From Acholeplasmatales bacterium (lineage in GTDB: Bacteria; Bacillota_I; Bacilli_A; Acholeplasmatales; JAEDCM01): 64,000 nt of DNA. Made by a program: the position numbers and the translations under genes. The first letter of the stretch is position 1. The number at the start of each line of letters is the position of its first letter. The stretch lies in the NCBI GenBank assembly GCA_017961685.1, contig JAGCWW010000045.1:21125-85124 (forward strand). The letters run 5' to 3'. The notes beneath the pieces are model-generated. The model saw only the letters and a program-made list of their open reading frames with translations, ran no database searches and was not told the DNA's origin. Shown here one piece after another: positions 44,712-53,004 of this stretch.

Positions 44712-45782
44712 TTAAAATAACTTTTTCAAGCTTAGTTTATCTGGGCTCTTCCAGTCAATTCCATACTCTTCTTTAAGAATATCTGTAAGCTTTCTATAAT
44801 ACATTTGATAGTAATCACTTCTACCCTTACTATTCTTTAAAATGCCATCAACTTTTCTCATTGCATCAGCTATTACTTCTTGGAATTCTTGTGTGTTTTC
44901 AATAGGATCATGAGCTACATAATCAATAGGTAAGACAACATCTTTTTCAAGCTCCATAAGCTTATCTTTTCTCTTCATACAATAGCTTAACATGAAGCAT
45001 TCAGTATCATACATTCTACGTTGTGCGATCATATAAATTTCTTTTAAAATTGCATTAATTTTATCTTCTCTATCAGTTAGTGATAATGCCTTTCTATAGC
45101 ACTTTTCGGCACTTTCATAATCATTTAAATTCATGAAGTTTTTACCAACAGTTCTATATAATTCTAGCTTATCAGTTTCGCTAATTTCACTACTCTTTAA
45201 ATCATTTTCTAACTGTAATAAAACTTCTCTATTTAAGTATCCTTCATCAAGTCTTGCATTAAGTTCAAGTAGGTCTAATCTAAAGTCAATTACGTCTTTA
45301 TAGTTCTTATCTGATAAAGCCATATCAAGTACTCTTTTAGTGATTTCTCTACACTCAGAATACCTTCCTTCATCATACATTTCTACTCTAACATCATATA
45401 TTGTTTTTGGTTTTTCTTCTTGAACTTCTTCATTCTTAACTTCCTTAACTTCTTCTTCATAAACAAGTTCAAAATAAACAACAGTTTTTATATCTTTATA
45501 GATTCCCTTTTGAACTTCTACTCTTTGTTCATCATAGAAGCTTGCTGGTTCATCTTTAGCTACTTTAATAATTTCACCATTAAAGTTAATGATGATTCGC
45601 TCTTCTTTTATGTTCATCAAATTAAGTTTGTTATTAATAAAAGAAGCATAGCTTGGAGCGTTTTTAACTCTACCTATTACAGGAGGTACAATATATTCTT
45701 GTGAAACACTTGTTTGGCTATGAATACTATTTGTTAAAGCTTCATTTATTTCTTGTTTTACTTTAATTCCTAAAAGTTTCAC
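44712..45782 (-). CDS. TPR-repeat protein
   Basis: A 356-residue soluble protein that starts with GTG at 45782 (GGAGGTGA is 5-6 bp upstream; an earlier in-frame GTG lies within that site). The N-terminal ~115 residues are non-repetitive (KVKQEINEALTNSIHSQTSV; REERI-like beta strands) and end in a short acidic stretch (EEEVKEVKNEEVQEEK). From ~120 on it is helical with a clear TPR unit, GKNFMNLNDYESAEKCYRKA. Thus a small unknown domain is joined to TPRs. No partner is evident; the neighbours are prs downstream and a lipoprotein upstream, each with its own terminator. Confidence 0.65.
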   Translation of the reverse strand: MKLLGIKVKQEINEALTNSIHSQTSVSQEYIVPPVIGRVKNAPSYASFINNKLNLMNIKEERIIINFNGEIIKVAKDEPASFYDEQRVEVQKGIYKDIKTVVYFELVYEEEVKEVKNEEVQEEKPKTIYDVRVEMYDEGRYSECREITKRVLDMALSDKNYKDVIDFRLDLLELNARLDEGYLNREVLLQLENDLKSSEISETDKLELYRTVGKNFMNLNDYESAEKCYRKALSLTDREDKINAILKEIYMIAQRRMYDTECFMLSYCMKRKDKLMELEKDVVLPIDYVAHDPIENTQEFQEVIADAMRKVDGILKNSKGRSDYYQMYYRKLTDILKEEYGIDWKSPDKLSLKKLF

Positions 45783-45832
45783 AAAAATCACCTCCTCTAT
45801 ATATTTTATAATAAATATATTATTTATTCAAC

Positions 45833-45857
45833 AAAAAAGGGCTTATAGCCCGTTTTT
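45833..45857 (-). terminator. Terminator of the lipoprotein gene 45859-46401
   Basis: GGGCT (45839-45843) and AGCCC (45847-45851) form a short GC-rich stem; TTTTTT follows on the minus strand. Confidence 0.75.
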
Positions 45858-45858
45858 A

Positions 45859-46401
45859 TTACAATACTTCTTTTGTACTATATGAGAATGTTGCTGTTTT
45901 AATATCAAGCTTATCCATTATGATAAATGCATATCTACAATGTGGTCCAGAACTATCTTTTAAGCCTTTTTTATGCTTATCATATAATTTGAATTTAGCA
46001 TTTCCGTCTTCATATTTTATGCTAGAAATAAATAAATCTCTTGAATAAGTAGAATAAAATAGATTAACAACAACTATTTGTGTATCAAAATCAACAGTTA
46101 CTTTATTACTATTAATCATTGTGCTTAATGTGTCATTATCTTTAACAATATATGTACGCTCTTCTGGAGCATCTTCATCCATTACAGTCTTGTAATATCC
46201 TTCTTCATCTATCTGATAAGTACCATCTTCGTTTTTTAAATGATATTCAACCTTTTTAATTTTGTTGTTAAATAAGAAATCCTCAGATAAAACATCATTT
46301 GAATTAGTATAAACAGTTGCATGATATTTATTCTTTTTCTTACATCCAACTAATAGTACTGCAAAACATAAAAATAAAATTACCCCAATTATTTTTTTCA
46401 T
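45859..46401 (-). CDS. Uncharacterised lipoprotein
   Basis: A 180-residue secreted lipoprotein. The signal MKKIIGVILFLCFAVLLVGC ends in a lipobox Cys followed by KKKNK. The mature part is a small mixed domain (VYTNSNDVLSEDFLFNNKIK; TQIVVVNLFYSTYSRDL) of unknown function. Start 46401 has AAGGGGGAT 7 bp upstream; an in-frame ATG further upstream has none. A TTTACA-16-TATAAT promoter lies 25 bp before it and overlaps three 11-bp-spaced half-sites of the kind bound by OmpR-family response regulators, so envelope-stress or phosphate-type control is possible. Confidence 0.75.
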   Translation of the reverse strand: MKKIIGVILFLCFAVLLVGCKKKNKYHATVYTNSNDVLSEDFLFNNKIKKVEYHLKNEDGTYQIDEEGYYKTVMDEDAPEERTYIVKDNDTLSTMINSNKVTVDFDTQIVVVNLFYSTYSRDLFISSIKYEDGNAKFKLYDKHKKGLKDSSGPHCRYAFIIMDKLDIKTATFSYSTKEVL

Positions 46402-46426
46402 ATAGATATCCCCCTTAATTAACTTC

Positions 46427-46476
46427 ATTATAACATATATATTTTTTTTGTAAAGTAATTGTAAAGAATTTGTAAA
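46427..46476 (-). promoter_or_regulatory. Promoter with triple TGTAAA-N5 direct repeat (response-regulator-like box)
   Basis: On the minus strand the -10 is TGT-TATAAT (TATAAT at 46427-46432) and the -35 is TTTACA (46449-46454), 16 bp apart. On the plus strand TGTAAA occurs at 46449, 46460 and 46471, exactly 11 bp apart. That matches the published WalR pattern TGTWAH-N5-TGTWAH and, read on the other strand, the PhoP pattern TTWACA-N5-TTWACA. Confidence 0.65.
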
Positions 46477-46511
46477 AAAATATATAATAGAGTTTTATCG
46501 GTAAGCAACAA

Positions 46512-46547
46512 AAAAAGAACTAGAAATGCTTATTTCTAGCCCTTTTT
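46512..46547 (-). terminator. Terminator of the CofE-like gene
   Basis: CTAGAAAT (46520-46527) and ATTTCTAG (46532-46539) with a GCTT loop; the minus-strand side continues TTCTTTTTTTG. Confidence 0.85.
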
Positions 46548-46581
46548 CAAATGATTATTTTTATATTGAATTTATATTAAA

Positions 46582-47763
46582 TTATTGATGAGAATAATTT
46601 GAGAAGTAGTTTTGGATAAGAATAACTGGTGTACCTTTATCTCCTGAACCACTTGTTAAATCTGATAAACTACCTAGTAAATCAGTTAATTGTCTAGGTG
46701 TTGTACCTTGAGTTTCCATTCTACCAACTAAGTTAGAATCTTTTTCTTTAATACGCTTAATCATAGCTTGTCTTAATTCTTCACCAGATAATCCTTTAAA
46801 TTCATTATCTGATAAATATTTTAACTTTAATTCGTTTGGAGTACCAACTAATCCACTAGTAAATCCTGGTGATACTACTGGGTCAGCTAATTCCCAAATT
46901 CCTCCTTGAGGATCTTTGAATGCTCCATCACCATAAACCATAACTTCAACATTTTTGTTGTAAATCTTCTTAAGTCTAGCTTGTACATCTTCTACTAGAG
47001 CTTGGCAATCTCTAGGGAATAATTTAACTGAGTTATCAGTTGCTAAGTTTGATCCTAAAAGACCATACTTATCATTGTATCCTGAACCATCAACACTTGA
47101 AGTTAATAATTCATCTAAGCAGTAGCACTTTTTAACTCCTGCTTTTTCTAAGATTTTTTTATTTCTCTTTCTTTCATGAATTGATGCGATAATTACATTA
47201 TCAGTATAGTTTAGAATAGCTCTTGGGTCATTTGCTAAAATGATTTCACATTCGCATTCACAAGCTTCCTTATAATACTTAATGTAATCTACACCTGTAA
47301 ATTCATGTACTGTATTAGGGAAGTATTTTCTAAATTCAGCTTCAGTAAATACATCCTTATATGGATTAATGTCAGTATCAAGTAATAAATCTGGACTAAT
47401 TAACTTATTACCAACTTCATCTCCTGGATAGCTTAACATAACAATTAGTTTCTTAACTCCTCTAGAAATACCCTTTAATAACATAGAGAATCTATTTCTA
47501 CTCATAATTGGGAAGATTAAACCAACTGTAGCATCTCCAAATTTATTTTTAACATCTTTTGCGATTTGATCAGCTGTAGCATAGTTTCCTTGAGAAATAC
47601 CAACAACGGCTTCTGTAATAGCTACAACATCTCTATCATTGATTTCAATTTTAGCTTCTTCTACAGCCTTACAAACAGAATCAACAACAATTGATGCTAA
47701 ATCGTCACCTTTCTTAATAATTGGAGTTCTAACTCCTCTTGATATAGTTCCACTATATTTCAT
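46582..47763 (-). CDS. CofE-like protein (coenzyme F420-0:L-glutamate ligase family)
   Basis: A 393-residue protein. GTISRGVRTPIIKKGDDLAS at the start, INDRDVVAITEAVVGISQGN, FPIMSRNRFSMLLKGISRG, VMLSYPGDEVGNKLI and MVYGDGAFKDPQGGIWELAD match the long Firmicutes version of the F420-0:gamma-glutamyl ligase family (COG1478). True CofE adds glutamates to F420 in archaea and actinobacteria. No other F420 gene is visible here and the cofactor is not expected in this lineage, so the substrate is probably different and unknown. The ligand-binding GTP/metal residues were not checked. A LysR gene is divergent from it, with overlapping promoters. Confidence 0.75.
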   Translation of the reverse strand: MKYSGTISRGVRTPIIKKGDDLASIVVDSVCKAVEEAKIEINDRDVVAITEAVVGISQGNYATADQIAKDVKNKFGDATVGLIFPIMSRNRFSMLLKGISRGVKKLIVMLSYPGDEVGNKLISPDLLLDTDINPYKDVFTEAEFRKYFPNTVHEFTGVDYIKYYKEACECECEIILANDPRAILNYTDNVIIASIHERKRNKKILEKAGVKKCYCLDELLTSSVDGSGYNDKYGLLGSNLATDNSVKLFPRDCQALVEDVQARLKKIYNKNVEVMVYGDGAFKDPQGGIWELADPVVSPGFTSGLVGTPNELKLKYLSDNEFKGLSGEELRQAMIKRIKEKDSNLVGRMETQGTTPRQLTDLLGSLSDLTSGSGDKGTPVILIQNYFSNYSHQ

Positions 47764-47785
47764 ATTAAATTCACCTCGCTCTTTT

Positions 47786-47814
47786 ATTTTAACAAATATT
47801 ATGGTATAAGTAAA
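47786..47814 (-). promoter_or_regulatory. Overlapping divergent promoters of the CofE-like and LysR genes
   Basis: Minus strand: TTTACT (47809-47814), 17 bp ending in TGT, TAAAAT (47786-47791), for the CofE-like gene. Plus strand: TGG-TATAAG (47802-47810), for LysR. The LysR -10 overlaps the other -35, so use of one should interfere with the other. Confidence 0.5.
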
Positions 47815-47854
47815 ATATATAATTATTATATATAAGATAAGGAGGACTTATGTT

Positions 47855-48727
47855 ATGTTAAGTGATCTAAATTTACTACATGTTTTCTATGTAGTTGCTA
47901 ATGAAGAAAGTTTCTCAAAAGCCAGTGAAAAGCTCTTTATTTCGCAACCAGCAGTATCTCAAAATATTAAAGCATTAGAAGATAGTGTAGGATTCCAATT
48001 ATTCGTAAGAGCAAAAAAAGGTGTTAAATTAACTCAAGAGGGTTTAGAAATATATGATTATTGTAAAACAATATTTAAGCAAATTGATATGCTTAATCAA
48101 ACAATAACTAACCTATCTAGTTTAGATACAGGTACACTATATATTGGTGCAAGTGATACTATTTGTAAATATTATTTAATTGATAAATTAAAAGATTTTG
48201 AACAAATTTTCCCTAAAATTAGATTTAAAGTTACTAACTGTACAACAAGTGAATCGATGAAATTACTTAAAAATGGAGATGTAGATTTAGTATTTGTCCA
48301 CTCACCAATTTATGAAGATGTACAAACACTAAACTGTCTAGCACTACATGATGTATTTGTTTGTGCATATGATTATGATGTAAGTAAAATAAATCATTTA
48401 TCTGATTTAGTAAATCATCAAGTTATCCTACTTGAAGAAGCAAGTAGCTCAAGAAAAATGTTAGATAATAACCTACTTAAATATGGTGTAGTGTTAAAAC
48501 CTAACTTTGAATTAGCTTCCCTAGATTTATTAGTAGAATTCTCTAAAAAGAATATGGGTATAACTTGTATTGCTGAAGAATACATCCAAGAAGAGTTAAA
48601 AAATAAAGAATTAAAAATAATAAATATTCCTGAAAAATTAGATACAAGATATATTACATTATGTTATGATAGAAACCTAAGTAACGCTTCAAAACGTTTC
48701 TTAGAATATATAAAGAAAAACGGCTAG
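47855..48727 (+). CDS. LysR-family transcriptional regulator
   Basis: A 290-residue regulator. The winged helix is at residues 1-60: LLHVFYVVANEESFSKASEK, LFISQPAVSQNIKALEDSVG and FQLFVRAKKGVKLTQEG. The rest is the periplasmic-binding-like effector domain (GTLYIGASDTICKYYLIDKL; FPKIRFKVTNC). The arrangement, divergent from the CofE-like gene, is the classical one for a LysR protein and its target. The effector is unknown. AAGGAGG precedes the start; an ATG five bases upstream in another frame stops after three codons. Confidence 0.9.
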   Translation: MLSDLNLLHVFYVVANEESFSKASEKLFISQPAVSQNIKALEDSVGFQLFVRAKKGVKLTQEGLEIYDYCKTIFKQIDMLNQTITNLSSLDTGTLYIGASDTICKYYLIDKLKDFEQIFPKIRFKVTNCTTSESMKLLKNGDVDLVFVHSPIYEDVQTLNCLALHDVFVCAYDYDVSKINHLSDLVNHQVILLEEASSSRKMLDNNLLKYGVVLKPNFELASLDLLVEFSKKNMGITCIAEEYIQEELKNKELKIINIPEKLDTRYITLCYDRNLSNASKRFLEYIKKNG

Positions 48728-48739
48728 TTAAGCCGTTTT
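48717..48739. terminator. Bidirectional terminator between LysR and tldE
   Basis: AAAACGGCT (48717-48725) and AGCCGTTTT (48731-48739), the same stem as the GH5 terminator. It overlaps the LysR stop and lies 2 bp from the convergent tldE stop. Confidence 0.85.
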
Positions 48740-48741
48740 AT

Positions 48742-49995
48742 TTATGCAATCTTCATACCTTTAATTAGAATATATTTAGGTCCATGATAGTTAGGTAGAC
48801 TAACTACTTCCTTAGATAAATATAATTCTTTTTTAAGTTCATTAATATTACCTGATATAGAAAAACCTGTAACAGGTATTTCTTTTTTACCATCAAAGTA
48901 AAAACCTAGTCTTACCTCTCCACCAAAGAATCCTGTATTACTATCTAGCTGCATATTAGAAAATCTTGCGCATCTAATATATTTATTTTGTTTAAAATCT
49001 TCTAATGTTTTTCTTCCTTCTTTAACTAAAGTAATAGGTAAGATTCCTGTAGGTTTTTCATTTAGGTAATATCCAAATCTAAATGATCCATATCTATTTT
49101 TAGCAATACCTTTTTCAATTAAAGAAACTTCTTTTAATATAACACCATCTAAATCAAAATCTCTTGAACCAATACATCCTTCATAATTTGGAACCATTTT
49201 AATATTTAATTTATCACCCTTAATTTTTCCTTGTACAGAATCATTAAGTTCATTAATATTAATATGTTGATATTTTGCTCCATAACTTAAATCATCTGTA
49301 AAGAATGATAATAGTTGTGCTACTTCATCATTTTCTAAAATGATATTAATATTTTCTTTTTCTTCTAATTCTTTAGCTTCATATCTCTTGATAGCTAAAT
49401 TTAGTAATTCTTTTACTTCTTTTTTAATCTCAGTTATATTTACATTACCTAATTCTAACATCTTATAAGTTTCAACATCTTTATATGTTGGGATTAGTTC
49501 AATGTTTAATTTATAACTCTTTTGTTTTACATCAATTCCATTAGAATTAATTAATCTTTCATCAAGTTCTGTTAAGAAAAATTCTGTGGCAGATAAGTAT
49601 GCATCACTTTTAACTTTAAAGATTGCATCCTTTACTTTTTCTAATACTTTTATTGGATTTCCGCTTAAATTAGATTCAACCTTTTTCTCAGTAAAATCTT
49701 CATATCTAGGCAGTTCATAATATTCATTTAAAGCAAATCCTGCATTCTCTTTATTAAGTTCAATTTTTCGCTTTATTTCCGCATTATCCATATAAGGATA
49801 TATTTCAAAAGTTGATGCGCCAACCTTATTATCATTAAGTACATAAACTGTAACACTGTATAATGTTTCATATGTAGATCTATTAGTTTCAAGCTTATCT
49901 AAAATATAATATAGTTCTGTTGATTTTTTCTTAATTTCAATTATCTTCCAACCAAATAAATTGGAACTATCAAGTAATTCAATATACTTTTTCAT
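48742..49995 (-). CDS. pmbA: TldE/PmbA-family subunit of the TldD-TldE protease
   Basis: A 417-residue protein of the PmbA/TldE half of the TldD-TldE metalloprotease. It lacks the HExxxH site of TldD. The C-terminal pattern CARFSNMQLDSNTGFFGGEV followed by RLGFYFDGKKEIPVTGFSIS corresponds to the family's conserved metal-ligand and strand region (ending GGEVRLGF...G...PVTG). In E. coli the heterodimer degrades unfolded short peptides, trims microcin B17 and degrades CcdA. It overlaps tldD by one base (TAATG), so equal synthesis is expected. Confidence 0.87.
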   Translation of the reverse strand: MKKYIELLDSSNLFGWKIIEIKKKSTELYYILDKLETNRSTYETLYSVTVYVLNDNKVGASTFEIYPYMDNAEIKRKIELNKENAGFALNEYYELPRYEDFTEKKVESNLSGNPIKVLEKVKDAIFKVKSDAYLSATEFFLTELDERLINSNGIDVKQKSYKLNIELIPTYKDVETYKMLELGNVNITEIKKEVKELLNLAIKRYEAKELEEKENINIILENDEVAQLLSFFTDDLSYGAKYQHININELNDSVQGKIKGDKLNIKMVPNYEGCIGSRDFDLDGVILKEVSLIEKGIAKNRYGSFRFGYYLNEKPTGILPITLVKEGRKTLEDFKQNKYIRCARFSNMQLDSNTGFFGGEVRLGFYFDGKKEIPVTGFSISGNINELKKELYLSKEVVSLPNYHGPKYILIKGMKIA

Positions 49996-51398
49996 TATCC
50001 TAATTTACACCTTGCTTTCAAGTATGGTCCACCATCACTTACTGGTACCCATTCTTTATGTCCTTTACCACAATGTCCAGAACCATGTATTTCAAATTCT
50101 TTAGATACAGCTGTAATTGACTTTAATAAATCTAAAACATTACCACTCATTACTACAGGCGCTACAATTTTACCACTAAACTTACCATCAATTATTTCTT
50201 TAGCGTATGCACAAGTACATTGTATATTCCAGTTCTTAGGATCTTCCATACCATTGTCCATTTGACATAACATATATCCATGTTTAATAGATTTAATCAT
50301 ATCATCTACATTATCATTACCCGCTTCAAAGAATGTATTAGTCATTCTTGAATAAGATTTATGGAATGGGTTTTGACGTCTACCATTACCTGTAGGTTCT
50401 TGTTTTAATTGCATTGCGCTAACTAAATCTGATATACCTCTTTTCAAGACTCCCTTCTCGATAATGACTGTATCATGCGCTAATACACCATCATCATCAA
50501 AGAAGTATGATGCTTGAGAAAGGCATGATGAAGCCCCATCATGCATTGTGATTAATGGAGATGCGACATATTTATTTACATAATGTTTTGCCTTTGCTCT
50601 ATTTTTAACAAACATATCTAATTCTACACCATGACCAAATGCTTCATGAGCAATTAAACCTGTAATTGCTGGAGTAGTTATAATATCATATACTCCTGGT
50701 TCAATTAATGTAGAATCTAATAATTTAATAGATGTTTCACATAAATCTTTTAGATTATTAGATAAATCTCTTAAGCATTCTTCTATACTATTATGTGCAT
50801 AACAGTTATAGACGTTTTTAATATTTTCTTTATCTCTAGCTACAATATTAACAATACCTAAAACCCAACTAAAATCTTGTGTCAATTCTTTATTCTTTGA
50901 TAGAAACATTGAACTAACATTATAATATTCTAAACCAAATATTACATTAACTATTTTGTCACTATATTTATGAGTTCTTTCTTTTAAAGTATTAAATCTA
51001 TTAATGATTGTTTCATTAGATAATTTTTTACCATCTAATTTTCTTTCAAAATCTTGTTTAATTATTTCTTCTTCTGGAATGCTTGCTTTTACTTGATCAT
51101 TTAATAAGTTTTCTGATAGTTTTGTTTTATTAATAATCTCTTCATAAATAAAATCAAAGTTCTCATCATTAATATCAGAGAAGGCATATTCAGAAAAAGA
51201 CTTATTATTATATACTCTACAAACAAATCCACATTGGCTTTCAAATGTATCACCTATACGTGTAACAAATGTTGAAACTCTAATAGATGTACCTTTAATT
51301 TCTTTGCCTAAAATAGAAACATATTTGTATTTTAAAAGTAATTTATCAAGTAATCTTTTACATATATCTTTTTTCTTACTTAAATACTTTGAATACAT
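49995..51398 (-). CDS. tldD: TldD-family zinc metalloprotease
   Basis: A 467-residue catalytic partner of TldE. The zinc motif is HEAFGH in GLIAHEAFGHGVELDMF near residue 248. Other family motifs: ITMHDGASSCLSQASYFFDD and DDGVLAHDTVIIEKGVLKRG, GNGRRQNPFHKSYSRMTNTF, then CGKGHKEWVPVSDGGPYLKA at the C-terminus. Two adjacent ATGs exist; the second (51398) is 7 bp from AGGAGG and is preferred over the first (4 bp). It lies 22 bp after trmN6. No peptide-modification (TOMM or microcin) genes are in the window, so a general peptide-degrading role is the default. Confidence 0.92.
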   Translation of the reverse strand: MYSKYLSKKKDICKRLLDKLLLKYKYVSILGKEIKGTSIRVSTFVTRIGDTFESQCGFVCRVYNNKSFSEYAFSDINDENFDFIYEEIINKTKLSENLLNDQVKASIPEEEIIKQDFERKLDGKKLSNETIINRFNTLKERTHKYSDKIVNVIFGLEYYNVSSMFLSKNKELTQDFSWVLGIVNIVARDKENIKNVYNCYAHNSIEECLRDLSNNLKDLCETSIKLLDSTLIEPGVYDIITTPAITGLIAHEAFGHGVELDMFVKNRAKAKHYVNKYVASPLITMHDGASSCLSQASYFFDDDGVLAHDTVIIEKGVLKRGISDLVSAMQLKQEPTGNGRRQNPFHKSYSRMTNTFFEAGNDNVDDMIKSIKHGYMLCQMDNGMEDPKNWNIQCTCAYAKEIIDGKFSGKIVAPVVMSGNVLDLLKSITAVSKEFEIHGSGHCGKGHKEWVPVSDGGPYLKARCKLG

Positions 51399-51420
51399 CA
51401 TTACACCTCCTAAAAATGTC

Positions 51421-52083
51421 TTACTTATCCCTTTTTATGATTATTGGTTTTTCTACTACTAATCCCTGAATACCATTTTTAACAGCCCTAACTAAGAAGA
51501 CATTTGAGTATTCCTTATTAGTATCATAAACAAATTTTAATTCTTTAATTACTAGATTATTTTTCTTAAATTCTAATACTACTTCATCTAATCTTGATGA
51601 TAGATATAAGAAAAATAAAGTACCATTATCTTTTAAGTTTCTTGAGATTGATTTAACTAATAATTCTAGTGTTAAACTAGTTTCATGTTTAGCAAGATTC
51701 TTATATTTGTCATTAGATAAGTTATCTAATTTTGTTTTAAAATACGGTGGATTACATATAATAACATCAACTAAATCATTAGTGTAAGTAATAATATCAT
51801 CATTAATTAATTCATAATTAGTTACGTTATTATAATCTAAGTTTTTCTTACATAATTCTAAAGCTTTCTTATTTATTTCTAAACCTATTAATTTTTTTGG
51901 ATGAAATAAATTCGCATATAAAAGTAATGCGCCTGTATTAGTACCCATATCTAAAACAGTATCTTCTTTATAAATATTAAGAAATTCTCCAAGTACTTCT
52001 GTATCAGTATTAATCTTAAATAATTCATCATCTTGATATATTTTTATATCTTCATGTTTAGGTAAATAACAACATCTTATCAT
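51421..52083 (-). CDS. trmN6: tRNA1(Val) A37 N6-methyltransferase family protein (TrmN6/YfiC-like)
   Basis: A 220-residue SAM-dependent methyltransferase. VLDMGTNTGALLLYANLF is the SAM-binding motif I, LIGLEINKKALELCKKNL is motif II, and the amino-methylase signature CNPPYFK is near residue 109. The order and the FK after NPPY suggest YfiC/TrmN6 (m6A37 of tRNA-Val) rather than a DNA methylase. Start ATG 52083 with GGTGAT 3 bp upstream. Divergent from yihY; first gene of trmN6-tldD-tldE. Confidence 0.85.
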   Translation of the reverse strand: MIRCCYLPKHEDIKIYQDDELFKINTDTEVLGEFLNIYKEDTVLDMGTNTGALLLYANLFHPKKLIGLEINKKALELCKKNLDYNNVTNYELINDDIITYTNDLVDVIICNPPYFKTKLDNLSNDKYKNLAKHETSLTLELLVKSISRNLKDNGTLFFLYLSSRLDEVVLEFKKNNLVIKELKFVYDTNKEYSNVFLVRAVKNGIQGLVVEKPIIIKRDK

Positions 52084-52098
52084 TCTATCACCATAAAC

Positions 52099-52107
52099 AT
52101 TATAGCA
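52099..52107 (-). promoter_or_regulatory. Extended -10 promoter of trmN6-tldD-tldE
   Basis: TGC-TATAAT on the minus strand, then 6 bases, GGTGAT, 3 bases and ATG. The predicted 5' leader is about 10 nt. Confidence 0.6.
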
Positions 52108-52132
52108 CTTTTAAATTAGATATAATAATGAT

Positions 52133-52162
52133 TTGATAATTATTATTATATAGTGATATAAT
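52133..52162 (+). promoter_or_regulatory. Promoter of yihY
   Basis: TTGATA (52133-52138), 18 bp ending in TGA, TATAAT (52157-52162). Six bases later comes GGTGAT and, 4 bases on, the ATG at 52179. The ATG at 52161 overlaps the -10 and cannot be used from this promoter. Confidence 0.7.
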
Positions 52163-52178
52163 GAAATTGGTGATGAGT

Positions 52179-52964
52179 ATGATATTTAAAAAAATATTTA
52201 GATATATCATTGGTTTTTTCAAGACAATGAGTAAGAAAAAATATGATACACTAGCTGGAAGTTTAACATTCTTCTTCTTACTAACTTGTGTACCAATTTT
52301 ATATATTACATTATTCTTCTATGGTAAAATCGCTAATGCGATGAACTTAGAACTTGCGATTCCTGATTGGTTAAAAGATTATATAACATTTGATTTAAAT
52401 GTTGGTGTATCTATCTTCTTTATATTTGCGACAATTTATTCAACAACTAAATTCTTTGTTCAAATAAAGAAAATTGGAGATATTATTTATGGTGTTAAAG
52501 AACAAGTTAACTCAATTAAATTAAAGATTGCATCAGTTGCGATATCTATAGTATTTATTTTAGTATTAATTGTAGGCCTACTTTTAATGAGTTTAGCAAA
52601 TCATTTCTCTGATTATATGCCTCCAATATTAATTCAAATACTTACTATTATGTTAATTAGTGGAGTATTCTTCTTACTAATTGTAGTTATTGATAAAACA
52701 GCTACACCAACTTTAAGTATGAAAAAGCATGTATACCGTGGTGCATTCGTTACTTTAGGTTATACAGCAATAGCTTCAATCCTATTTAGTATATACTTAG
52801 CATTATTTGCGAACTTCAATGTTTTATATGGAAGCTTATCAACTTTACTATTATTCTTATTATGGATGTATTTAATAAGTAAGGGTATTGTAATAGGTAT
52901 TGTAATTAACTATTATTTTGATAAAAAGATAGAACAAATAAATAAAAAGCTCGAGGAAAAATAA
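52179..52964 (+). CDS. YihY/BrkB-family membrane protein
   Basis: A 261-residue inner-membrane protein with about six hydrophobic segments (for example SLTFFFLLTCVPILYITLFF and LTIMLISGVFFLLIVVID). The family signature at the C-terminus, YGSLSTLLLFLLWMYLISKG, is clear; TLAGSLTFFFLLTCVPIL is the N-terminal signature. The family was once wrongly annotated as RNase BN; its transport or envelope role is unresolved. The start is ATG 52179 (GGTGAT 4 bp upstream, promoter immediately before). Terminated by a hairpin over the stop codon. Confidence 0.88.
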   Translation: MIFKKIFRYIIGFFKTMSKKKYDTLAGSLTFFFLLTCVPILYITLFFYGKIANAMNLELAIPDWLKDYITFDLNVGVSIFFIFATIYSTTKFFVQIKKIGDIIYGVKEQVNSIKLKIASVAISIVFILVLIVGLLLMSLANHFSDYMPPILIQILTIMLISGVFFLLIVVIDKTATPTLSMKKHVYRGAFVTLGYTAIASILFSIYLALFANFNVLYGSLSTLLLFLLWMYLISKGIVIGIVINYYFDKKIEQINKKLEEK

Positions 52965-52979
52965 ACCTCGAGTTTTATT
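52950..52979. terminator. Terminator between yihY and gene 53005
   Basis: CTCGAGG (52950-52956) and CCTCGAG (52966-52972) form a GC-rich stem with the yihY stop in the loop; T-rich runs follow on both strands. Confidence 0.85.
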
Positions 52980-53004
52980 TTAATAAATCTTTTAATTAAG
53001 CCAT

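Noticed and set aside
47850..47861. Three-codon ORF ATG-TTA-TGT-TAA before LysR
   Set aside because: It overlaps the LysR start in another frame and is too short to interpret; it is most simply chance.
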